From the NCBI GenBank assembly GCA_964019695.1, contig OZ026517.1, positions 72,560,665-72,624,664 of the forward strand: 64,000 nucleotides of DNA, written 5' to 3'. This document shows, in pieces, positions 56,380 to 64,000 of this stretch (position 1 is its first letter; the number at the start of each line of letters is the position of its first letter). Under the pieces are notes generated by a model. That model ran no database searches and was not told the DNA's origin. It saw nothing but the letters and a program-made list of their open reading frames with translations. The position numbers and the translations under genes were made by a program. The stretch comes from Loripinus fragilis (Eukaryota > Mollusca > Bivalvia > Lucinida > Lucinidae).

Positions 56380-59363
56380 AGTCTGAACTAATCCTTTTTC
56401 TCATATTTTACATAAGATATGTGAAAAGCTGGCTGGGACTTGGGGGGGGGGGGGATTGGCTGAGAAAGTCATGTGATACAGGTACATGTGACTTGAGTCC
56501 CGATGGAAATCCGGAAAAATACGGAAGGCCTATGAAATCAGCTATACTGATGACTCTGTCGGTCAACATTTACAGAAATCTTCTCCTCTGAAACCACTCA
56601 GCCGATTGAACTCAAATTTCATATGGAGACTCCTTAGGATTGAGGGAACAAAAAGCTGTTCCTTTGGTCCTGGTCACATAACCAAACTGCCGCCAAGCCC
56701 ATATATGGTTAAAGTCTTTAAAAATCTTCTGCGGAACCAGGAGGCTGACAACCTTGGCACTGGGTATGTAGCATTGGGGATGTGAGGCCTACCAAGTTAT
56801 TCAAATGATGGGCCTTGGTTGACCATGACCTACTTAACGTCAAGGTCAAATTTGCTTCCTAATGCATTTAAATGGGATTTTTTTTAAAAGTTGATTTTTT
56901 GTAGATTGTTGAAGCCAAAGACATTATAATCACTAGATATGTTCGACCTAATGAGACAATGACTATAAATAAGTCTTATAGGCCAAAGTGGACATTTGAC
57001 CTTTCAGTTGAGGTCACGAATATTGGTTTTTAATGAATATATTAAAACAGATTTTCTCAGAAACCATTCAGCCAATTGAACTAAAATTTGATTTAAAGAC
57101 TTCTTCGGGTAGGAGAATGAAATATTATGCAAATGGTTATTGCCACATGACTAAGATGGCTGCCATGCCAATATATGGTAAAACACTTTAAACATCTTCT
57201 CAAAAACCAGAGGTCCAATGACCTACAGGGATTTGGTATGTAGTATTTGGAGCCTATCAAGTTTATTCAAATGATGATCCTAGGTTGACATTGATCTACT
57301 TAACATCAAGCGGTCAACCCTTTCTCAGCAGGTGATCACATTGCTGCAAGGAATAGACAAGACAGCATAACAAAGACGAACATGAAACATAAATAACAAA
57401 AAGGATCCACAAGAGAAGCACCGCCTTCGAACTGTCACAAAAAGAATCACTGGAGAGCTTTTACATGTTTAACGGTACCATCCTCACTCTTAGTTCTGAT
57501 GTAGATCAATCCACATAGATGTTTTGTTCGCATGAACAACCCTTTACTTTTGGATGTATAATCTCCAAGTACATACAATCAAGACAAAAAAGGAGATAAA
57601 ACTCTATAAAGACTCAAGCTACGCGATAAATGTGGCTGCCAGGCCAATATTAGGTCAAAATAATCTTCTCCAGTACTGAAGGTTAAACCGCCGAGGGTTT
57701 TGAATTGTATCATTGTGGATGTTGGCTCTACAATGTTTGGTTGACTAGTGATCCCAGGTTGACATTGATCTACTTTATGACAAGGTGAAATAGGTTTCTG
57801 AATGTATTAATATAGGGGGAAACCTGATTTTTTTATAAATGTTGAAGCCAAAGTCATGATACTATTTGATATATTTGACCTAATGAGACTTTGACCTTTG
57901 GTAACCACCAAAAAGGTTGATCATGATTGGCCTTTGATCTTTCAGGCAAGGTAACACTTTTATACAAAATTCAAATTACATAAGATCATTTTTTGGATAA
58001 GACAACCTTAATATCACTATAAAAATGTTTTCCAGGTCACAAAACCAAAATGTCTTCTATGGTGGTAACTTTAAAAAAAATCATCTTTGAAACTAATGGG
58101 CCAATCACCTTTGTCTTGGTATGTCTGTTTAGGGATATGAACCTTTCAAAGTGTGTTGAAATGATGATAATATGTTGATCTTGACATTGTAAACTCTTAA
58201 GGTCATCTACATTCTTGTGACTCAATGTCAGATGAGGGCTTAGTACTGAACAGATTTTATGGATGATTGGACGTCGATGGTATTTGTGACCATTGGGCAC
58301 TTTCTCTAGTTAAAGGTATAAGAATCTATCATGAGTGTGAGGGTTACCGTAGGATAGAAAAATCCGTCCGGAGGGTCATCGTTTGGCATCACGAGGCTTG
58401 CTTAGTGATGGCAAAGGGTGATCCGGAGTGACGGATTTTTCTATCCTATCCTCACACGAATAATGGATTCTTTTTCTTGTTCACCACTGTTTTCTTATTT
58501 AAAACTAAGCTTCCAGAAGTTCCTGAATATGCTAAGATACAATTTCACATGATGACGTCACTTTAACATAACAATGATGTCATTTGACGACCATGTGCGT
58601 GCGTACCAATACAACCAATGTATTTAGCCCTTACGTGACAGCCAGGGCAAGATAGCCTGGGTAAAATAAGACTTTCTTTACCAGGGTAAAATCTCAGATA
58701 TCCTTATCCGGTGTGCATTAAATTTTATTATAACTTTTATACTTTACAGGTTTGCTTGATGGCTGGCTTGGAAGGACAGATATATTAATAGAAGATACTT
58801 TGCCAGTGAAAGTTTGTACAGATGTAGATGACTTCACTGATGGTCAGCCTGAAACCAAGTCAGTATCATCAACAGATATTGAAGATAAATTTAGTATTAA
58901 TGGACAACGTCAGTTATTGGCTCAGACCATAGTGTTTTCATTCATACAACATAAATATAACAGGCAGAAAATGCAAAATTGTCTTGTACCAGGAATTGGG
59001 ATAGGCACTAAAAACTTACTTATTTATTTTTATGACTCTGAAAATGATTTACTAGTGGGATCTACTTATTTGGAGACTTTTTTGAGTGATTATCTAGCTG
59101 TAGAAAATGTGGTGTTTCTCTGGTTAACATTAAACTACAGACATTTTTGTTCTGGGCCAGATGAGTTAATGAACAAATATCCTTCAGGCTTTGTCAAATT
59201 AGCTGGTGACCATATTGAAAAATACAGGAATGAGGTTATAATCCCTGCACACAGACACTCTACACAAGTTGTTAAGGAAACCCCATGGTACGAAAAGCCG
59301 GCATTTCCAATGATAGAAGTCATAGAAAGTCCTATTGAATTGGTGCAGCCAAAATATGTATAG
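48453..59363 (+). CDS. three-exon gene, 400-aa protein of unrecognised family (possible degenerate PD-(D/E)XK-like fold)
   Basis: Joining 48453-48858, 55565-55747 and 58750-59363 gives 1203 nt, or 400 residues plus TAG. Both introns start GT (GTGAGT, GTATGT), end CAG after pyrimidine-rich tracts, and are phase 1; the frame stays open across both junctions, the main reason to believe the model. The start ATG has A at -3 and G at +4. No signal peptide or membrane segment is visible; an acidic/basic N-terminus suggests a cytosolic or nuclear protein. Residues 20-135 are mixed helical. Residues 145-163 form a helix with E148/E150; 200-210 read DGWLGRTDILI; 214-218 LPVKV; 249-263 a Q-rich helix; 286-300 a hydrophobic strand. 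That order resembles the E-helix, G-x-D strand, (D/E)xK and Q-helix of PD-(D/E)XK folds, but proline stands where the (D/E) is expected. Family and function are not recognised; the fold idea is inference. The gene model is confident. Confidence 0.85.
48919..48984. repeat. 66-bp hairpin (family F), in intron 1
   Basis: CAAACAGGGCAGACCCAGAT and ATCAGCGTCTTCCCTGTTTG around CAGACTGCTTC-TGAT-GAAGCAGTCTG. The outer stem carries G/C where the other copies carry T/A, with the partner base changed too. Confidence 0.75.
49091..49215 (+). mobile_element. palindromic MITE (family E), copy 4, in intron 1
   Basis: TTTCTCAACCAAAACTATG, GGGTACTCAAAAGAACGGTC, TGACAGTTCTTTTGAGTACA, GCTGATAGGTAAGAAAATAT. Several arm positions have changed in ways that partly preserve pairing (GGGTACTC / GAGTACA). 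Confidence 0.75.
49236..49684 (+). repeat. GAGCTATTGTGAT repeat (family C), left part
   Basis: TTTAGCTCACCTTAGCCATT ... GGTGAGCTATTGTGATCC, then GACATCTCCTCCTTAACTTC and ACCTAGAGCCTTGATATTCG. It is cut by the 2.9-kb TIR element and continues at 52585. Confidence 0.7.
50352..50430 (+). repeat. possible tRNA-like SINE head
   Basis: GTGGCCTTGTGCTTAGCATG resembles an A-box region and GGTCGATTCCAGG a B box, about 40 bp apart. No body match to the other two SINEs. It lies inside the 2.9-kb TIR element. Confidence 0.4.
51500..51806 (+). mobile_element. family-B copy inside the 2.9-kb TIR element
   Basis: CTGCTGTCCGTTCTGGGGTG, CTAGTTTTGCAATTATCTTG and ATTTCCTGATCATACTCAC match the other family-B copies. 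It lies within intron 1 and within the element at 49685-52579, so it was either carried in or inserted later. Confidence 0.65.
52585..52810 (+). repeat. GAGCTATTGTGAT repeat (family C), right part, then a new copy start
   Basis: GTAGATAACTTCCAAGTTTG, TTATGCCCCTTGGGCC and AAGGCCTAGAGTCTTAATAA complete the interrupted copy. TTTAGCTCACCTAAGCTGAG (52757) starts another. Confidence 0.7.
53280..53640 (+). repeat. family C repeat copy
   Basis: GCTCTTAGCTCTTAAATGGC, CACCACAAGTTGTTC, AACTACTGAGCCGATTTCAA and GGCGTGGCCAGTTTTTCCTA. Related wording to the other copies, more diverged. Confidence 0.5.
53668..54690 (-). mobile_element. retrotransposon tail (family A), split by a family-B insertion
   Basis: 53668-53958 matches the UTR of the 34.4-kb copy, including GTAAGTAAGGGTGCAAAG at its 3' terminus. 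54325-54690 matches the next part (GACCCACCG, TGCAATTAAAGAGGAAA). The gap between them, 54013-54320, is a family-B copy in the same orientation. All of it lies in intron 1 of the 400-aa gene, antisense to it. The short ORFs here are shadows of the UTR and do not code. Confidence 0.75.
54013..54320 (-). mobile_element. family-B copy inserted into a family-A copy
   Basis: GTGAGTATGATCAGGAAATA to CACCGCCTTAGAATGGACAG and TTTTACTGGTACCAACTC. It divides the family-A element at 53668-54690. It is about 84% like the 62.3-kb copy by eye. Confidence 0.65.
54790..55095 (+). repeat. family C repeat copy
   Basis: TGGGGTCACATGTTTTACAT, AGGCTTCTGTAGGAAAAAC, TTCTACCAAGTTTGTTC, ATTATGCCCCAGGGG. Two partial units in tandem. 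Confidence 0.6.
55135..55520. repeat. CAACATTCAAATTTGAATGTCG minisatellite before exon 2
   Basis: Seven or so units of 40-65 bp built on AATCCAACATTCAAATTTGA and ATGTCGAATATCAAACT. Each unit contains a small palindrome (CATTCAAATTTGAATG). The array ends about 45 bp before the exon 2 acceptor. Confidence 0.85.
55565..55747 (+). CDS. exon 2 of the 400-aa gene
   Basis: 183 nt, phase 1 at both ends, so it is a symmetric exon that could be skipped without a frameshift. The acceptor is ...TTATTCCAG and the donor GTATGT. It codes residues 136-197, including the E148/E150 helix and a CPC motif (179-181). A second possible donor (GTAAGC) lies at about 55720. The later donor is preferred because it joins exon 3 in frame and keeps GDTSYG before LLDGWLG. 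A minisatellite fills the intron just upstream of the acceptor. Confidence 0.85.
55755..55850 (+). repeat. GTTCCATGCAGTTCCCTGTGT minisatellite
   Basis: Four to five units of CAGTTCCCTGTGT(TCCAAA/AAAACA) directly after the exon 2 donor. The ORF that runs on from exon 2 across it is intronic. Confidence 0.75.
56036..56107. repeat. 72-bp hairpin in intron 2
   Basis: AAGAAAACTAGCTGCGGACAC faces GTGTCCAACAGCTAGTTTTCT with tip ACAA; the outer CCACCACT / ACTGGTGG also pairs. Confidence 0.8.
56345..56378 (+). repeat. 34-base C homopolymer
   Basis: Uninterrupted C run, with a 13-G run 64 bp downstream (56442-56454). Other long C or G runs occur at 15170, 26084, 44239 and 45302, mostly within TIR elements. 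Confidence 0.9.
56451..56546 (-). repeat. dispersed ~95-bp repeat, copy 2, in intron 2
   Basis: GTCATGTGATACAGGTACAT, GACTTGAGTCCCGATGG, ATACGGAAGGCCTATGAAAT are the complement of 31787-31882. Confidence 0.75.
56550..58330 (+). repeat. GACCT-rich family C-like repeat region
   Basis: Repeating phrases AAACCACTCAGCCGATTGAA (56590), AAACCATTCAGCCAATTGAA (57060), GGTTGACCATGACCTACTTA (56817) and GGTTGACATTGATCTACTT (57285, 57757) show about three long diverged units, interrupted by the family-A fragment at 57312-57640. No coding. Confidence 0.6.
57312..57640 (-). mobile_element. internal family-A retrotransposon fragment without the 3' terminus
   Basis: AACCCTTTCTCAGCAGGTG through GGATCCACAAGAGAAGCACC and CTGATGTAGATCAATCCAC matches the UTR of the 34.4-kb copy. 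The terminal CTTACTTAC end is missing, so this copy is broken on that side. It lies in intron 2. Confidence 0.6.
58335..58457. repeat. 123-bp palindromic element in intron 2
   Basis: GTGTGAGGGTTACCGTAGGA and TCCTATCCTCACAC at the ends; AGGATAGAAAAATCCGTC faces GACGGATTTTTCTATCCT. The left arm has an extra insertion (GTTACCGT). Confidence 0.75.
58750..59363 (+). CDS. exon 3 (last) of the 400-aa gene
   Basis: 614 nt from the acceptor ...CTTTACAG to a TAG stop. It codes residues 197-400: the LLDGWLGRTDILI segment, a low-complexity acidic loop (219-243), a Q-rich helix, a hydrophobic strand with FYDSENDLLVG, an aromatic segment (VVFLWLTLNYRHF), and a C-terminal tail rich in E, P and V. It is one long uninterrupted frame of ordinary composition, unlike the repeat-derived ORFs around it. 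No AATAAA is seen in the first few hundred bases downstream, so the polyadenylation site is not placed. Confidence 0.88.
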
Positions 59364-59717
59364 TTACTACAATATCACATATGCTCTGACCAAAGACATT
59401 TCATTGAACAATCATCTTTTATGGATGCAAGTTTTCAGAATTATTCCTGAATTCAGGATTTTGAAGCTGAGAAAGCCAGCCAAAAATTCTGAATCAGAGA
59501 GATGAAAATAGCTTCTCCGATTAATTTTCAGTCTGTCTAAGGACAATTGATCATTTAAACTTGAGATTGTGAATATTTACATGATTTAGTTGGCAAAATG
59601 TATGTTTTAAGATTGGAGCTTAGAAAGTTTAAGATATTTGAAATTTTGAACTTTAACCCATGAGCTTTGGGTTCTAACCCCACTAAGCTAAAATGCAATA
59701 TGCTTTGAAGGCATGCA
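59364..59717. other. probable 3' UTR / downstream flank of the gene
   Basis: Immediately follows the TAG stop. No repeat recognised; a mariner-like element begins at 59720. TTTGGGTTCTAACCCCAC at 59666 is a short palindrome-like motif. Confidence 0.4.
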
Positions 59718-59719
59718 TA

Positions 59720-61022
59720 CGAGGGATGATCCTAAAGTTCTGATTCTGGCGTGATATCTCTGTAACCAGCAATGCAACATGCCTGAAAATTTAACCAAGC
59801 AATAATATATTCTTTGTCTATACACCACTCTGACAAGTTTTATGTAACTTGAAGGAGCGGCCAAAAAACTTCCCCAAAACAGCCATACCCTCAATGCACT
59901 GACCTATCAGGCAGACTGTTTATATAACAGACCCCACAATTTAGACAAGAGCAGTCTCAACAATTCATTTATTTGGCTGAGCAATGTTCATCCAGAAGTC
60001 AATGTGTCCTGTAAATATGGTGAAGTTTCTATATGATCTCGGAGTCCTAGGACCTTATGTATTGGTATGCAACAGTCAGCCATATTCAAATTTTGGACCA
60101 CTTGAAATTTTGACCAGCCCGTACTGCAGTAAAAACAGCTGCTTTGAATGAAAATAAGATTTTAGGCAATCTTAGATGAGCTGACTCTTGTCTGAAGCAA
60201 TTATGAATAGTCGGTATCGTCGGAGACTGATAGTAGGCCACATAAAAAACTAAAACGAGTCCAAAAATATGGTCACCTCACTAGAGGTACACACATTTGC
60301 ATGTGTATATATATAAAAAAAATAATCAATTGTAAAAATGTGCACTATAAGGTAGAATGATGCAATGTGGGATTAAATTGAGCACAAAGCATCCGTCTGA
60401 AACCAATAACAATTTTGAAAATTCTTATTTAAAATCAATCATTTCTTTAGATAAAAAATTAAACTTTTTACAATATTCCAATTAAGAGTAAGATATTTGT
60501 AATTAAAATAATATTGGTGTTAAATATTTTGCCGAATTTAGGTTTGGCATGGTTTTAGTCAAAATCGATAGATAAAAAAATAGAATATTCTCGGAAATGT
60601 ATATTTTGCAATGTACTCAAAATGACGTAGTTGTGAAATTCAATGACGTCATAAGAATTGCGTATTGTGCTTTAAATATTGAATCGACACAGCCTGTCGC
60701 CATTCATATATTTGAATTGACATTATAAGTAACAGAAAGTAAAAATACAGTTCAGTTTAACTTTATAGCTTTAAAGATGCGGGGCTTGAAAGATTCAGAT
60801 TCAAATTCTATTATAATTCTATAACGTGAAAACAGGCCAGTGGTATGGAGTGGACCATATATAATGTGCTGTTATTTAAAACGAAAAAAAATACAGCGAG
60901 AAAAAACTAGCATCATTGTAATTGTCGGCGCTTGTTCGTTTGAATGGTGCATGGTATGCCTTTCAAAAATGTCTCTGGACAAAGCTACAAGGTAAAGATC
61001 AGAACTTTTGGATCATCCCTCA
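59720..61022. mobile_element. 1.30-kb mariner-like TIR element shell
   Basis: Left CGAGGGATGATCCTAAAGTT, right complement TGAGGGATGATCCAAAAGTT; the ~27-bp TIRs differ at a few positions. TA flanks both ends (59718-59719 and 61023-61024). Its size and its GAGGG start match the 20.96-kb element, but the rest of the TIR differs. No transposase frame recognised. Confidence 0.7.
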
Positions 61023-61024
61023 TA

Positions 61025-62268
61025 TAAGCATAATTTGGAATGTATGATAAACTTAAAACATGTATGTTTGAGAGGTCAGCTTCATTTCTTGAACTTTGAT
61101 TCAATGTTATTCAGACTAATATGCTGCAAAATATGGACAAAGTGATAATGCCTTCCTGTCAGCATTGGAATAAGATCAGACCAGGGGTCATAAGGATCAA
61201 CTATTAAGTCCAGGGCAAGGCCTTGGTACAGGGTCCACGAGAGCAAAACCCCCTACGCCAAAAATCAAAGCAAATTACACACTATAGAAGACATCTCTTT
61301 GTCTGAAGTTTCCTTAATTAAATTAGCATTTTTATTGAAATTCCAAACAAAAAAATCTTATATAGAGGAGGAAACAGAAAAAACTGAAAATGAATATTAA
61401 AACCAACAAATAATATTCAGAGTTCAAATTGTTATCTTATTTTAGATCTTCCATGGTTCGTCATTATCTTTTTATAGTGCAAAAGACTATTTGAACCAGT
61501 TTGAAAGATGCTACACAACTGATCAGTAACCCACTGATCAGCTGTGTTACTTGTTTCAAAGGAGATTTCCTGTTAAGGCCTAAGTGTCATTTGTGAAAAG
61601 TCAAATTTTAAAACTGTTTTTTGCAAAAATGTGCATACATCAAATTATTCAAAACATAATTAATGATATTTAAATCAAGGGTAGAGGAGAGATAAATAAG
61701 GCTTAAATAGCTACTCTAACAATTGTACGTTGATACTACATCAGTTGAATGGCTTAAACGTATGTTTGTATTAATTCCATAACTGTATTTTACAATCAAA
61801 AATGTACAAAAAATGATTTATCTGAGAATATCTTGTTCGATCCGTCTGATCAGTATGTCACAGTTTGAAAATTTGACTTTTTACAAATGTCATTTAGGGA
61901 GATTTCATGGCTTATCAGGACATCTGCTGAATCTGCCTCCAGGTTTTCTACCCATTGAAGGGCCAGCAAAACACATCTAAAGTTGTTTGCTGTATATTTA
62001 GTACTAGTTAACATCCCATGTAGATGGAAGATTCAATTGGAACATGAAGGGTCAATACACTTACCTCTTTTTATATATGTGGCTGTTTGTCGCATACTTT
62101 GCTGTTTTTATACAGTAGGAACTTATTAAAATTAAGTTAGTTTCTGGAACAGTCTAGTCTGGGTTTTGATAGATAAAATAGATTCAACAAAAACAAGGCA
62201 ATGATAAATATATTATGTTTTTGTTGTATGCATGGAGCTAACTTATGACAGAGTAATTTCTAAAATAG
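61025..62268. other. unassigned sequence with an inverted-repeat pair
   Basis: Apart from the inverted pair at 61580-61904 nothing could be supported. Confidence 0.4.
61580..61904. repeat. inverted repeat pair, ~39-bp arms
   Basis: CTAAGTGTCATTTGTGAAAA at ~61580 and the complement of CTAAATGACATTTGTAAAAA at ~61866, both continuing AGTCAAATTTT. A small hairpin (CAACTGATCAGT / ACTGATCAGCTG) lies outside at 61514-61545. Confidence 0.65.
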
Positions 62269-62600
62269 TGGGTATGATCAGGAATTACCACAATCACAAA
62301 CCGCAGACAGCCCCATGGCACCGCGAGGAAGAGCCGCTCAACCATCACGAGACACCAGGAAGACAAATTAAGCAAAGCAACCAGCTCTCTCTTCCCCATC
62401 AAGATGATTGCAATACTAGAATGGACATAAAGTAATGTACAACAAAACATAGAACAGTTACAAACTCCCACAATGGGAGTAACAATAAACAAAAAGTGAA
62501 CAACAACAGAACCACCGCCTTAGTACAGACAGCAGCCTTAGCCACCGGGGGGGTTAAATGCATTTTACTGGTACCAAATCTTCGCCCTAGATTCTGCTGT
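62269..62600 (-). mobile_element. family-B retrotransposon 3' end
   Basis: GTGGGTATGATCAGGAATTA, GCACCGCGAGGAAGAGCCGC, CACCGCCTTAGTACAGACAG and TTTTACTGGTACCAAATC. It matches the 54.0-kb copy over ~320 bp. Both flanking ORFs are shadows. Confidence 0.65.
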
Positions 62601-63051
62601 TGAACTAAATTCAGATGCTGAACCCAGTTAAATAAACAATTAATCTCAGAGTGTTGATAACATGATTACAGGCGAAATTTATGAACTCGGATGCAAGTTC
62701 CTCAAAAGTGCTTTTCCCTAGAGTGAACAGAAAAATATATAATTTTGCATCATGCAAGAAATCTCTGCTAGAGTTAACATTTTGCAACTTAAAAGTAATT
62801 AAACATTAGAATTACAAATATCTAAGAAGCAATTAAGACAGTATCAAAAATTATACAATATACCCCATTCTTTTAGCCATCATGGCTAAACACAATACTC
62901 GAGAAGATGCAGCAATAATAATGATATAAAAATTTACATTAAGTTTATACATTGCATTTTGATACATGGAAGCAATTTTGTGTGACATATAAAGCCACAT
63001 GATCCTTCACCCTTATACAACTGCAGTGTGAACCATTCATTAGCATTTTGC

Positions 63052-64000
63052 TTGTTAGCTCACCTTGAGCCTTTTAGCTCACCCAAGCCAAAAGCTCAAG
63101 GTGGGCTATTGGGATTGTTGGTTTAAACAATATTTTATTTCTTTATATACATACAATATTTAACAATTTACATGATCAATGGACCAGGATCTGACAGTAA
63201 GCTTAAAGCTTATATGAGTCATTTCCTTGGGATTGGTGGCTGTCGATCTTCCGTTGTCAATATTTGTTCAAAGGACATCTCCTAAACTACTGGCATGAAT
63301 GATTTTTATATGACCCTCTTCAACATTGGTTCAAATGGTTCCGGTCCGTATGGCATATGTAGGTCACAGACTAAAAAAGATTTTTTAGATGAAAAGTTGA
63401 AAAATCTTCTTATCTAAAATCTCAAGGCCTAGAGCATTGATATTTGGTATGCATCATCATCTAAGGAACCTTTACTAAATTTGTTCAAAATATACCCCTG
63501 GAGTCAAAAAAAGGTCCCACCCCGAGAGTCACATGTTTACATAGTCTTATATCTGGGGAAAACATGAACAAATCTTCTTGTCTGAAACAACAAGGCCTAG
63601 AGCCTTGGTTTTTGGTATGCAGCATCATCTGCATAGGCTTATATCTGGAAAACGTTTAAACAAAGCTTGTCTGAAATCACCATGCTTGATATTTGGTTTG
63701 TAGCATAATCTAGTAGACCTTTAACAAGTATGTTCAAATTTTACCACTGAGGCCAAAAATGGCCCCATCTCGGGGGTCACATTTTAATTCACTTATATAG
63801 GGAAAACATGAAGAAAAATCTTCTTGTCTGAAATAAAACCACAAGGGCTAGACCCTTGATGTTTGGTATGTAGCATCATCTAGTAAACCTCTACCAAGTT
63901 TGTTCAAAGTATGCCCCTGTGGCAAAAAATGTCCCGCCATGGGTGTCACTGGTTTTATATAGGTTTATTTAGAGAAAACATAAAAATCCTCTTGTTTAAA
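63052..64000 (+). repeat. family C repeat with internal tandem units, open at window end
   Basis: TTAGCTCACCCAAGCCAAAA and AGCTCAAGGTGGGCTATTGG start the copy. From 63410, ~100-170 bp units repeat four times: AAGGCCTAGAGC(C/A)TTGAT, GTAGCATCATCTAGTA, ACCAAGTTTGTTCAAA, GGGTCACATGTTT, AATCTTCTTGTCTGAAA. It runs past the end of the window. Confidence 0.75.

Larger units (their letters stand above)
55748..58749 (+). other. intron 2, 3.0 kb, repeat-filled
   Basis: Bounded by GTATGT and CAG. It holds a TTCCCTGTGT minisatellite (55755-55850), a CAGGGTTTCCACAAG repeat fragment, a 72-bp hairpin (56036-56107), a 34-C run (56345-56378), a TCACATGTGACTTGAG-type repeat copy, GACCT-rich repeats (56530-58330) and a 123-bp palindromic element (58335-58457). 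Confidence 0.75.

Overview
The window looks like a stretch of nuclear genome from a metazoan, most probably a bivalve mollusc. It is AT-rich, carries one gene with GT-AG introns, and is otherwise packed with interspersed repeats. These include tRNA-derived SINEs, 5'-truncated retrotransposons, many short terminal-inverted-repeat (TIR) elements and fold-back palindromes. The bivalve assignment rests on recalled resemblance of several repeats and one reverse-transcriptase tail to bivalve elements; no search was possible. No bacterial operon, rRNA gene, CRISPR array or intact transposase gene was found.

Gene content: only one host-type protein-coding gene can be supported, on the + strand at 48453-59363. 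It has three exons (48453-48858, 55565-55747, 58750-59363). All junctions are canonical GT-AG and phase 1, and they join into a 400-residue open frame. The family is not recognised. The middle of the protein has the motif order of a PD-(D/E)XK nuclease-like fold, apparently with degenerate catalytic positions. Its introns are filled with repeats.

Layout: 1-10 kb is mostly unassigned DNA with microsatellites (1.9-2.5 kb, 4.5 kb), a TTAA-type TIR element (3.4 kb), two SINEs (3.7 and 5.7 kb) and retrotransposon 3' ends. 10-17 kb is dense in palindromic elements: a TA-flanked 225-bp element at 12.45 kb, a duplicated palindrome array at 13.0-15.9 kb, a 189-bp fold-back at 16.6 kb, and a satellite split by a retroelement. 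20.96-22.28 kb is a 1.3-kb mariner-like TIR element. 25.1-25.9 and 29.8-30.6 kb are diverged copies of one sequence. 27.4-29.1 kb and 32.2-33.3 kb are two broken non-LTR reverse transcriptases on opposite strands. 33.6-35.5 kb is a tandem array split by a 1-kb retrotransposon tail. 41.0 kb holds a perfect 91-bp palindrome. 43.95-45.81 kb is a three-deep nest of elements with clean target-site duplications. 46.3-48.3 kb holds several TIR elements abutting the gene. 49.7-52.6 kb is a 2.9-kb TIR element inside intron 1. 59.7-61.0 kb is another mariner-like shell. 63.05 kb to the end is a tandem-like repeat running off the window.

The elements do not work together as a pathway. What the window records is a history of nested insertion around one small gene. 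The order of events can be read from target-site duplications, from paralogous empty sites and from interrupted repeats.
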